A program made the translations under genes and the position numbers. A stretch of 64,000 nucleotides of DNA from an uncultured Mucilaginibacter sp. (GTDB lineage Bacteria > Bacteroidota > Bacteroidia > Sphingobacteriales > Sphingobacteriaceae). The notes under the pieces were generated by a model. It saw nothing but the letters and a program-made list of their open reading frames with translations. It searched no databases and was not told where the DNA came from. Position 1 is the stretch's first letter. The number at the start of each line of letters is the position of its first letter. This document shows positions 51,955 to 59,206 of the stretch, one piece after another. The DNA lies in contig NZ_CAITNG010000129.1 of assembly GCF_903893715.1 (NCBI RefSeq), positions 1-64,000 on the forward strand. Reading direction: 5' to 3'.

Positions 51955-52230
51955 TCAATCGCAGTTTAAAAGCAGTTCGTAATACTTTCGCATCAAAACC
52001 GTATCATAGTCAACCAATGACCGATGCGCCTCTGACACCAATTCCGTTAAAATGGATGCGGCCAGGACACCTTCATCTTCGGGCATTGCCTCGTAGTATT
52101 TTATTATTTCCTTCACCCTAATGATCTCGTATAAAAGGTCGGTAATCAAATCTGTACCCGATTTGCGCTGATCGTCATCCCCTACTGGGCCATTAATAAA
52201 ATGTAGCGGATCGTCAGGATTTAGTGCCAT
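51955..52230 (-). CDS. Small helical protein, unknown function
   Basis: A 91-residue acidic protein, largely helical (TDLITDLLYEIIRVKEIIKYYEAMP, VLAASILTELVSEAHRSLVDYDTVLMRKYYELL). It has no signal peptide or membrane span and no family I recognise. The 50-nt gap to rpe and same strand suggest co-transcription. Codon use is like its neighbours, supporting a real gene. Confidence 0.6.
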   Translation of the reverse strand: MALNPDDPLHFINGPVGDDDQRKSGTDLITDLLYEIIRVKEIIKYYEAMPEDEGVLAASILTELVSEAHRSLVDYDTVLMRKYYELLLNCD

Positions 52231-52380
52231 TAATGAAAAAAGGTATCGGGTTTTACAATAGTTTTAACATATAGTTGATAACGCGCTTTGTTTACAATTT
52301 AAAATTTATGCAATTGTTTTACATTTTTCAAAAAAAAACAAATAAATAACAACAATCCGGCGTATAAGGGCACTAACTAA

Positions 52381-52408
52381 AAAAAGCCCTCAGTAATGAG
52401 GGCTTTTT
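52381..52408 (-). terminator. Intrinsic terminator of pnp
   Basis: GCCCTCA (52386-52392), loop GTAA, TGAGGGC (52397-52403), with A5 on the left and T5 on the right, so it can work on both strands. It lies 21 nt after the pnp stop on the minus strand. Confidence 0.85.
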
Positions 52409-52428
52409 GGTATATAAGTTAAGTTTAA

Positions 52429-54555
52429 CTAAACTTTAGCTTCAGGTTTTGGCAACAACGCTTTACGCGAAAGTTTCAATTTACCTTGTTTGTCTACATC
52501 AAGCAATTTAACACGAACTTCATCGCCTACATTGAATATTCCATCCATTGTTTCGATACGTTTGTGGTCAATTTCAGATATGTGCAATAAACCGTCTTTG
52601 CCCGGCATGATCTCAACGAATGCACCAAAAGGCATAATCGAACGAACCTTACCTTCGTAAATTTCGCCAACTTCGGGTTTGGCTGCTATGGCGCGGATGC
52701 GTTTAACAGCAGCATCAATAGCGGCTTTGTTGTCGGCAAATATCTGAACGATACCTTGGTTGTCTTTCTCTTCGATAGAGATGGTTGAACCGGTTTCGCG
52801 TTGCATTTCCTGGATGATCTTGCCACCGGGACCGATAACGGCACCGATAAATTCTTTATCAATACGCAGTTCAACAATACGCGGAGCGTGTGGTTTAAAG
52901 TCTTCGCGAGGCGCGGTAATGGTTTTGGCCATTTCGCCTAAGATATGTAAACGGCCTTCTTTAGCCTGGTTTAACGCGTTGGTCAATACCTCGTACGATA
53001 AACCATTTATTTTCAAGTCCATTTGCACAGCAACAATACCGTTTTTGGTACCGGTTACTTTAAAGTCCATATCGCCCAAGTGGTCTTCATCACCCAAAAT
53101 ATCCGAAAGGATAGCGTATTTTGTTCCCATTTCGTTGGTGATCAAACCCATGGCAATACCCGATACCGGGTTGCTGATCTTGATACCTGCATCCATCAAA
53201 GCCAGTGTACCGGCGCAAACCGTAGCCATTGATGATGAACCATTCGATTCCAAAATATCAGAAACGATACGGATAGTATACGGGTTTTGATCATCGGCTG
53301 GTAATACACGTTTTAACGAACGCATAGCTAAATTACCGTGCCCAATCTCACGACGGCCTGCTCCCCTGTTTGGACGAACTTCACCGGTTGAGAAACCTGG
53401 GAAATTATAGTGCAGCAGGAATTTTTGGTAACCGTTGATAAACGCGCCATCAATCATTTGCTCATCATCCTTAGCACCTAAGGTAACTGTTGTTAACGAT
53501 TGTGTTTCGCCACGTGTAAATACAGCCGAACCGTGAGCTGAAGGCAAATAACCTACTTCGCTCCATATCGGGCGTATCTGAGTGGTGGTACGGCCATCTA
53601 AACGCTTGCCTTCATCTAAAACAAGGTTGCGGATAGCATCATACTCAACATCGTGATAGTATTTTTTAGCTAACGATTTAGTGATGTCATCTATCTCACC
53701 TAAAGTAGCGATATACGTATCCCTAACTTCTTTGAATTTTGCGGAACGCTCGTCTTTACCCGATGCAGCGCTGGCTACAGCGTAAACCTGATCGTAAGTG
53801 GCAGCGTAGATGGCTTTTTTAAGCTCTTCGTTGCTGTGTTCGTGGTTATAGGTGCGTTTTACAGTTTTGTTCAGTTCGGCAGTTAATTCTTTTTGAATCA
53901 AGCATTGTACTTTAATAGCAGTATGGGCAAATTTAATGGCTTCAACCAATTCTGCTTCCTGTATTTCGGCGCTTTCGCCTTCCACCATATTGATGTCGTG
54001 CTCGCTTCCTGCTACTATAAACTCTAATGTGGCATTTTTTAATTGGCTTAAAGTTGGGTTGATTACCAATTTTCCATCAATTTTAGCCACGCGTACTTCT
54101 GATATCGGGCCGTTGAAAGGGATATCAGAACAAGCCAATGCTGCCGATGCGGCTAAACCTGCCAAACAATCGGGCATGATATCTTTATCAGCCGATATCA
54201 ACGAAATCATTACCTGGGTGTCGGCATGATAATCGTCAGGGAACATAGGGCGCAATGCACGGTCAACCAAACGCGAGATCAAAACCTCGTAATCTGATAA
54301 ACGTGCCTCACGACGTAAAAATCCACCAGGGATACGACCGGTAGCAGCATATTTTTCTTGATAATCTACAGATAGCGGAAGGAAATCAGTTCCTTCTTTT
54401 GCTTCCGGCGATGACACTACAGTAGCCAATAACATGGTATCACCCATTTTGATGACTACCGAGCCATCGGCTTGTTTGGCCAGCTTACCTGTTTCAATTT
54501 CGATGGTGCGGCCGTCACCAAGATCGATAATTTTTTTAATTACGTTTAAACTCAT
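52429..54555 (-). CDS. pnp: Polyribonucleotide nucleotidyltransferase (PNPase)
   Basis: A 708-residue phosphorolytic 3'-5' exoribonuclease: two RNase PH domains ([60 protein letters not shown]), a KH domain ([22 protein letters not shown]) and an S1 domain ([32 protein letters not shown]). I start at the ATG at 54555 (MSLNVIKK); an ATG 21 nt upstream lies inside the leader. It has its own promoter box and a leader hairpin, and follows rpsO as in many bacteria. Confidence 0.96.
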   Translation of the reverse strand: MSLNVIKKIIDLGDGRTIEIETGKLAKQADGSVVIKMGDTMLLATVVSSPEAKEGTDFLPLSVDYQEKYAATGRIPGGFLRREARLSDYEVLISRLVDRALRPMFPDDYHADTQVMISLISADKDIMPDCLAGLAASAALACSDIPFNGPISEVRVAKIDGKLVINPTLSQLKNATLEFIVAGSEHDINMVEGESAEIQEAELVEAIKFAHTAIKVQCLIQKELTAELNKTVKRTYNHEHSNEELKKAIYAATYDQVYAVASAASGKDERSAKFKEVRDTYIATLGEIDDITKSLAKKYYHDVEYDAIRNLVLDEGKRLDGRTTTQIRPIWSEVGYLPSAHGSAVFTRGETQSLTTVTLGAKDDEQMIDGAFINGYQKFLLHYNFPGFSTGEVRPNRGAGRREIGHGNLAMRSLKRVLPADDQNPYTIRIVSDILESNGSSSMATVCAGTLALMDAGIKISNPVSGIAMGLITNEMGTKYAILSDILGDEDHLGDMDFKVTGTKNGIVAVQMDLKINGLSYEVLTNALNQAKEGRLHILGEMAKTITAPREDFKPHAPRIVELRIDKEFIGAVIGPGGKIIQEMQRETGSTISIEEKDNQGIVQIFADNKAAIDAAVKRIRAIAAKPEVGEIYEGKVRSIMPFGAFVEIMPGKDGLLHISEIDHKRIETMDGIFNVGDEVRVKLLDVDKQGKLKLSRKALLPKPEAKV

Positions 54556-54569
54556 TTTGTTTTTGTTTT

Positions 54570-54597
54570 GGCACACTTTTCATCTTTTGAATGTGCC
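54570..54597 (-). promoter_or_regulatory. Hairpin in pnp leader
   Basis: GGCACA and TGTGCC pair across a 16-nt loop (TTC and GAA inside may extend the stem). It ends 15 nt upstream of the pnp ATG. In E. coli a leader hairpin is the target of RNase III and PNPase autoregulation; a similar role is possible here but unproven. Confidence 0.5.
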
Positions 54598-54624
54598 GGT
54601 TTTTATTGTGATTTATTATTCGGA

Positions 54625-54632
54625 CAAAAGTA
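54625..54632 (-). promoter_or_regulatory. -7 promoter box (TACTTTTG) for pnp
   Basis: On the minus strand TACTTTTG matches TAnnTTTG. It directly follows the rpsO terminator and gives a leader of about 60 nt carrying the hairpin at 54570-54597. Confidence 0.6.
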
Positions 54633-54663
54633 AAAAAGCCATCTCCAAAAGAGATGGCTTTTT
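54632..54663 (-). terminator. Intrinsic terminator of rpsO
   Basis: GCCATCTC (54638-54645), loop CAAAA, GAGATGGC (54651-54658), with T5/A6 flanks. On the minus strand it follows rpsO by 19 nt and ends in a T-run; transcription of pnp restarts from the adjacent promoter box. Confidence 0.85.
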
Positions 54664-54681
54664 AGTAAAATACCAAAAGAG

Positions 54682-54960
54682 TTATTTAATAATGTCGCGC
54701 AGCTCGAGAGCTTTGATAATGGCACGATACCTGTTAATATCTTTTTTGTAAAGGTATGCCAACAACGAGCGGCGTTTACCTACTAATTTTTGAAGCGACA
54801 ATTGTGTTGAAAAATCTTTCTTGTTATTTCTCAAATGGCCGGTAAGGTGTGCAATACGTTGTGTAAATAAAGCCACCTGTGCTTCGGTTGAACCTGTGTT
54901 GGTAGCAGCGCCACCATGTTTTGCGAAAATCTCTTGTTTCCACTCAGTACTTAAATACAT
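54682..54960 (-). CDS. rpsO: 30S ribosomal protein S15
   Basis: A 92-residue S15 with the conserved ATNTGSTEAQVALFTQRIAHLTGHL and LVGKRRSLLAYL (16S rRNA-binding HLxxH/GKRR region) and the terminal RYRAII. Length is typical (89). It lies directly upstream of pnp, the classical gene order. A strong -7 box is found 46 nt upstream. Confidence 0.97.
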   Translation of the reverse strand: MYLSTEWKQEIFAKHGGAATNTGSTEAQVALFTQRIAHLTGHLRNNKKDFSTQLSLQKLVGKRRSLLAYLYKKDINRYRAIIKALELRDIIK

Positions 54961-55005
54961 TACTTGAATAATATTAAAGCGTTAAATAATTTTGTTAATT
55001 GGGTG

Positions 55006-55013
55006 CAAAGGTA
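55006..55013 (-). promoter_or_regulatory. -7 promoter box (TACCTTTG) for rpsO
   Basis: On the minus strand TTACCTTTGCA is a near-ideal Bacteroidota -7 element, 46 nt upstream of the rpsO ATG. Confidence 0.65.
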
Positions 55014-55155
55014 ACTAAATAAATCAAAACTTAAAATCCAAAAAGCAAAATAAAACAACCTGTAGGCTTCAGCGTTAATCCTTTAAAGGTTTTGATTCTC
55101 AGCCCGATTGGGCAATTACTTTTTAATTTTTACTTTTGACCTTTATTTTATTTTT

Positions 55156-55578
55156 ATGCCACATAATTCCCTTTACCGAACCTTCGAAACCGAACTGCGC
55201 GTGCGCCCTGATGATATCGATATGTTTCAGCACGTGCATAACAGCAAATACCTTGACTATGTATTGGCCGCCCGTTACGATCAAATGGAGCATTGCTATG
55301 GCATGAGCATGGAAACCTTTATGGAACAAGGTTACGGTTGGGTGGTAAAAGCCGTAGAGATCAACTTTAAACGAGCCCTAACCCTTGGCGAATATTTTAC
55401 CGTACGTACCGCTATCGAAACCATCAACGAACGTGGCTGCCGTGTCATCTTCAGTATCATCAGCAAACTGACCGAAAAAATAAGCGCCGATGGCTGGTTC
55501 GATTTTGTGATGATCGATATCAAAACCAATAAAGGCATCAGGATACCTGAGTCTATAATGGATCATTACCTCATTTGA
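55156..55578 (+). CDS. Hot-dog fold acyl-CoA thioesterase (YbgC/4HBT-like)
   Basis: A 140-residue thioesterase of the 4-hydroxybenzoyl-CoA thioesterase family: VRPDDIDMFQHVHNSKYLDYVLAARYDQMEH carries the catalytic-type Asp/His-Asn segment, then VKAVEINFKRALTLGEYFTVRTAI. The acyl substrate is unknown. I start at the ATG at 55156 (MPHNSLYRTFE); the frame is open for 48 nt upstream but that part has no family similarity. It converges on the esterase gene; a word repeat begins right after its stop. Confidence 0.88.
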   Translation: MPHNSLYRTFETELRVRPDDIDMFQHVHNSKYLDYVLAARYDQMEHCYGMSMETFMEQGYGWVVKAVEINFKRALTLGEYFTVRTAIETINERGCRVIFSIISKLTEKISADGWFDFVMIDIKTNKGIRIPESIMDHYLI

Positions 55579-55579
55579 C

Positions 55580-55687
55580 GATGTGCAAATTAGTAAATTT
55601 GCGGATGTGCAAATGCTATTAATTGTTTAATTTTTTAATTTCTTACCAATCATTTTCACATTTTCTAATTTGCACATATGCACATTC
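55580..55687. repeat. GTGCAAATTAG word-repeat palindrome
   Basis: GTGCAAATTAG (55583-55593) pairs exactly with CTAATTTGCAC (55665-55675), with more ATGTGCAAA/TTTGCACAT words around an AT-rich centre. It fills the whole gap between the convergent thioesterase and esterase stop codons and may serve as a bidirectional 3' hairpin. Confidence 0.7.
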
Positions 55688-55688
55688 C

Positions 55689-56426
55689 CTACCCTTGCTT
55701 TACATAATTTTTTAATGGCAGGTCGAGGTCAAAAAGGCCGTCGATAGCTAATTGTGCCATACGCCGGGCGCCGGCTGGGTTAAAATGGGTATTATCTTTC
55801 ATGCCGTTGGGATAATATTTGTATTTGCCCGGTTCCACCCAGTTCCATAAGGCTTTTGATTGCTCATCTCCCAATTGCCTGATCACCATTTCGCTTTTAC
55901 GCTGCATATCGATAAAAGCTACATTATACTTTGTGGCTACCTCGCGCACCACATCGGGGTACATGCCGTGGGTGTCCTGCAAAACACCGTTCACAAAGTT
56001 GCGGCGCGCCACAGGCGTCATTAGTATGGGTATACCTTTCTTCTCTCTTGTTTCGGTAACAAATTTGATCAGGTTTGCCCGGTATTCATCCAGTGTGGTG
56101 CCTACACCGGGTTTCTCCACCTTTTCGTCGTTATGGCCAAACTCTATAAAAACATAGTTACCGGGTTTAAGGCCTTCCAATACAGAGTCCCAACGTTTTT
56201 CGTTGATAAAGCTTTTGGTGCTGCGGCCGTTCATGGCGCGGTTGTCAATAGTAACATCGCCGGTAAAATACTCGCCGAACACCTGCCCCCAGCCCGTTTC
56301 CGGGAAAACATCGGGCGATTTGTTGGCCATGGTCGAGTCGCCTATCATAAATATTTTAACAGGCGGTTTTGGGGCAAGGGGCAACAGGGTAATCATGCTG
56401 ATAAGCAAACAGGCAAAGGCTTTCAT
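55689..56426 (-). CDS. SGNH-hydrolase, rhamnogalacturonan acetylesterase-like
   Basis: A 245-residue exported esterase (signal MKAFACLLISMITLLPLAP). SGNH blocks are visible: catalytic Ser in FMIGDSTMANK, Gly/Asn in NRAMNGRSTKSFI, Asn in FIEFGHNDE, and Asp/His in DNTHFNPAGARR. This pattern matches the rhamnogalacturonan acetylesterase (CE12-type) group, which removes acetyl groups from pectin backbones. I start at the ATG at 56426; the frame upstream (19 codons) is encoded by repeat words (MHIYISAHLHIK...). The rhamnose locus in this window gives a plausible metabolic link, but it is 32 kb away. Confidence 0.85.
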   Translation of the reverse strand: MKAFACLLISMITLLPLAPKPPVKIFMIGDSTMANKSPDVFPETGWGQVFGEYFTGDVTIDNRAMNGRSTKSFINEKRWDSVLEGLKPGNYVFIEFGHNDEKVEKPGVGTTLDEYRANLIKFVTETREKKGIPILMTPVARRNFVNGVLQDTHGMYPDVVREVATKYNVAFIDMQRKSEMVIRQLGDEQSKALWNWVEPGKYKYYPNGMKDNTHFNPAGARRMAQLAIDGLFDLDLPLKNYVKQG

Positions 56427-56568
56427 ATGGGTATTTATGGGTGTTGTTTTAATGTGCAAATGTGCCGATATGTAAATGTGCAAATTAGTACATGGGTATT
56501 TATGGGTATTCTTTTTTTTATTTCGAAAGTTTCAGTTCCGTCTTCCATCGTTATGGGTATTTATGGGT
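56427..56568. repeat. Three inverted copies of ACCCATAAATACCCAT
   Basis: ATGGGTATTTATGGGT occurs exactly at 56427-56442 (abutting the esterase ATG on the minus strand), 56492-56507 and 56553-56568. Between the first two lies a GTGCAAATG/ATGTGCAAATTAG word cluster (56452-56490). A fourth copy is at 27723-27738. The gap between esterase and MG2 genes (56427-56703) holds only repeats. Confidence 0.75.
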
Positions 56569-56645
56569 GTTTTACCAAATCGTTATTGCCCATAATCGAC
56601 AACTTGTCATTCACTACAAGATACCAAATTTTGTGCGCTTTATCA

Positions 56646-56695
56646 AAAAACATTTGCACATTTTCTCATCTACACATATGCAAATTCAAAAATTG
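56646..56695. repeat. TTTGCACAT / CTACACAT word repeat
   Basis: ACATTTGCACATTTTCTCATCTACACATATGCAAATT-type words, the same family as 13075-13143 and 55580-55687, placed just after the stop of MG2 paralogue 2. Confidence 0.6.
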
Positions 56696-56703
56696 TTAGG
56701 GGG

Positions 56704-59205
56704 CTACTTAACCAAATAACTCCCCGTGGCATACACCGGTACACCCTTGTCGGTTATCCCCTGCACTACTACCCGGATATTGCTCTTAGGGTCGGCATTA
56801 AAAAAGCTAAGGGTAGCTTCGCCATTGGCATCGGTAACAATGTTTGGCTCCCAATGGATGGTACTGCGGATGTCTGGCTTGTTCAGGTCTTTACCGTTAT
56901 CGTACAAAGGCTTGTAAAAGGTACGAGCCTCATAGTAACCATCGATATGCGAACTGACGGTATTTAACTGTACCTTATCGAAAGCATTAGGCTTGATATC
57001 CAGAAAAACGATGAACACATCGCCGTTTGAGCCTGTGGCATATGATCCCGAGCTGTTAGCGGCCGAAACCGTTTGCCCCAATACGTGCCTTACGGTTACT
57101 TTATTAATCATGTCCATGGTCACGTCCAGGTACATACCGTTATTCAGGTCGTCCACATCTTCGCGCCCGTTTGCAAAAAACCGTGGTATAATCTGCGTCT
57201 GGCTATTGCGGTTTGTTTCTACGTTAAATTGGTTGCCTAAAAAATATACCGAATCCGCACCGTTTACATGCGCGCCGGGTATTTCGTGTATCATAAAATC
57301 GCGCAGCGAATTATAGAAATAGTATTTGGATGAGATATCGTATTTTAAATCGGGATAGCCGAATTTGGTTGTAGTTTGATCGAACAACTGATCGTAATTC
57401 CTGCCCCTGATGTTTACCTGGTTCAGTTTTATGGTATCGGAAAGCCTTTGCTTGCCCCGCGAACGTACGGCATCGGCATTAAAAAAAGCCGTTTCGGTGG
57501 CCACATCCACGGTGTATTGGCGTACAACACTCGTCGGAGGCGTGCTTTTGTCTATCGAGTCCATTTGCAGCCATCCAACTTTATTGCGCTTTTCATCAAA
57601 CGATGCCAATGTAATAGGCCGCTTACCAACTACCGTTAGGCCTTTAAAAAGATACCTGCCTGCACTGTCGGTTTTGGATAAATACTGTTGGCCTATGACG
57701 GCACCTTTAACCGTCAGCGATACATTGGTAAAAGGTATTGGCTTATTCGCGAATTTTTCGCGCAAGGTACCCGTCAAAGCAAATCCGTTTTCAGCCGGGT
57801 AACTGATGCGTAGCGATGTATCGGCCAAACGGCGCCAAACAAAATCGCGCCAGCCTTGTGTCATCAACAATAAATCTATCTGTTTAAAGCGGTTGGCATT
57901 GCTAACATCAAAAAGTTTTTCGGCGTGGTCTATTTTGCCCCGCACTTCCGATTGCAGCATAAGATATGATACGATGTTCCCCTGCCCTTGCGGTATTTCG
58001 GTCCCATCAACAACAGCTACCGACAAATCGGCCTTTAGCGGGTGATTTGCCGGGTCGGTTGCTTTAATTTTAAGGGTAACCTTTCCTTTTGGCGAATAAG
58101 ATAACTTATCAGTGCTTACGGACAACGCTTTTGACGATACCGAATCGGGAATAAAGAACAAACGCTCGCATTGCGGGTGCAATTGTTTATCGTAAATAGT
58201 AATGCTCGAAACACCCGCCGGGAACTGCGTTTTTGGCAAAGTGGCACTGATTTGCAATCCATCAAACTTTACGGAAGCGTTCAAAACCCGCAAACCCGCA
58301 TGCCTTGCAGCAAGTGTAACTTCCTTATCGGGATTATCATCCAAAGTGGCCTGGTTGGTGCCGATGATGATACGTAAATGTGCAGAATCGGCCTCGCCCA
58401 CGTGCAGGGTATACCCCTTTGCCAAAGGAGTTGGCAAAGCTGCGGTAAATGGTTGGTTATTGTTAAATACGCCTTTGGCGGTATAGGTTTTACCCGCTTC
58501 GGGCACAAAAACAAAAACCCCTACCCCCGCCGCGCTGCTGTTAAAGTGCGTAATGGTATCGCCGGTTGATGATATAACGGCAGCTTGCACTGTAATGTTT
58601 TTGCCATTAGGATCTTCGGCCTTAAAGGCAACGATATTCGTTACACCACTCACCATCGAACCTCCCTCGGGAAAAAACCGGATTGCCGATTTGCCTTTTA
58701 ACAACGTGGAAGGTGTAGTTGCAATACCTTTAGTATTGCCACCTGTAACCGCGACAGCACCCCGTTTGTCGACAAGGGTATTAGAAACGGTGAGCGATTT
58801 TTCAAAAATAAAGTTATCGCCAAAGTTGCGCATCCAGTTGGTATAAGCCCTTAAACGGTAAGTACCGGCAGGGATAGAATCGGCCAAATGAAAATCGCCT
58901 TTGCCAAAGCCATTGTTCATGTACACAATTTCGGAGTTGATGACCTTTGCTTCGGGCGATATCAGGTCGACATACAGATTATTACTGAAGCCGGCAGGTA
59001 CTTTTGTTTGCGCGTCCACCAGGTATGCCTTAAACCATATATCGTCGCCTGTACTGTAATAGTCCCGGTCGGTATGCAGGTATACCTTTTCAAAATACAG
59101 TTTAACCGGAGTCTTTGCCGCGACAGTTTGCCCGAACCCGTTAAAGTAAATGCACAGGCAAGCCGCAATAATGCTTAAGCCGCCAATCCGTTTTTTCGAC
59201 ATCAT
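56704..59205 (-). CDS. Large secreted MG2-type protein, paralogue 2
   Basis: An 833-residue exported protein (signal peptide to ~residue 28, GFGQTVAA). Same architecture as the other two paralogues: MG2-like domain (LYFEKVYLHTDRDYYSTGDDIWFKAYLV, YTNWMRNFGDNFIFEKS), MVSGVTNIVAFKAED, LLLMTQGWRDFVWRRLADTSLRISY, a plug-like region around LRDFMIHEIPGAHV with FFANGREDVDDLNNG, and the C-terminal TIHWEPNIVTDANGEATLSFFNADP. It starts 1 nt after the stop of paralogue 3, so the two are one transcription unit. Confidence 0.75.
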   Translation of the reverse strand: MMSKKRIGGLSIIAACLCIYFNGFGQTVAAKTPVKLYFEKVYLHTDRDYYSTGDDIWFKAYLVDAQTKVPAGFSNNLYVDLISPEAKVINSEIVYMNNGFGKGDFHLADSIPAGTYRLRAYTNWMRNFGDNFIFEKSLTVSNTLVDKRGAVAVTGGNTKGIATTPSTLLKGKSAIRFFPEGGSMVSGVTNIVAFKAEDPNGKNITVQAAVISSTGDTITHFNSSAAGVGVFVFVPEAGKTYTAKGVFNNNQPFTAALPTPLAKGYTLHVGEADSAHLRIIIGTNQATLDDNPDKEVTLAARHAGLRVLNASVKFDGLQISATLPKTQFPAGVSSITIYDKQLHPQCERLFFIPDSVSSKALSVSTDKLSYSPKGKVTLKIKATDPANHPLKADLSVAVVDGTEIPQGQGNIVSYLMLQSEVRGKIDHAEKLFDVSNANRFKQIDLLLMTQGWRDFVWRRLADTSLRISYPAENGFALTGTLREKFANKPIPFTNVSLTVKGAVIGQQYLSKTDSAGRYLFKGLTVVGKRPITLASFDEKRNKVGWLQMDSIDKSTPPTSVVRQYTVDVATETAFFNADAVRSRGKQRLSDTIKLNQVNIRGRNYDQLFDQTTTKFGYPDLKYDISSKYYFYNSLRDFMIHEIPGAHVNGADSVYFLGNQFNVETNRNSQTQIIPRFFANGREDVDDLNNGMYLDVTMDMINKVTVRHVLGQTVSAANSSGSYATGSNGDVFIVFLDIKPNAFDKVQLNTVSSHIDGYYEARTFYKPLYDNGKDLNKPDIRSTIHWEPNIVTDANGEATLSFFNADPKSNIRVVVQGITDKGVPVYATGSYLVK

Positions 59206-59206
59206 G

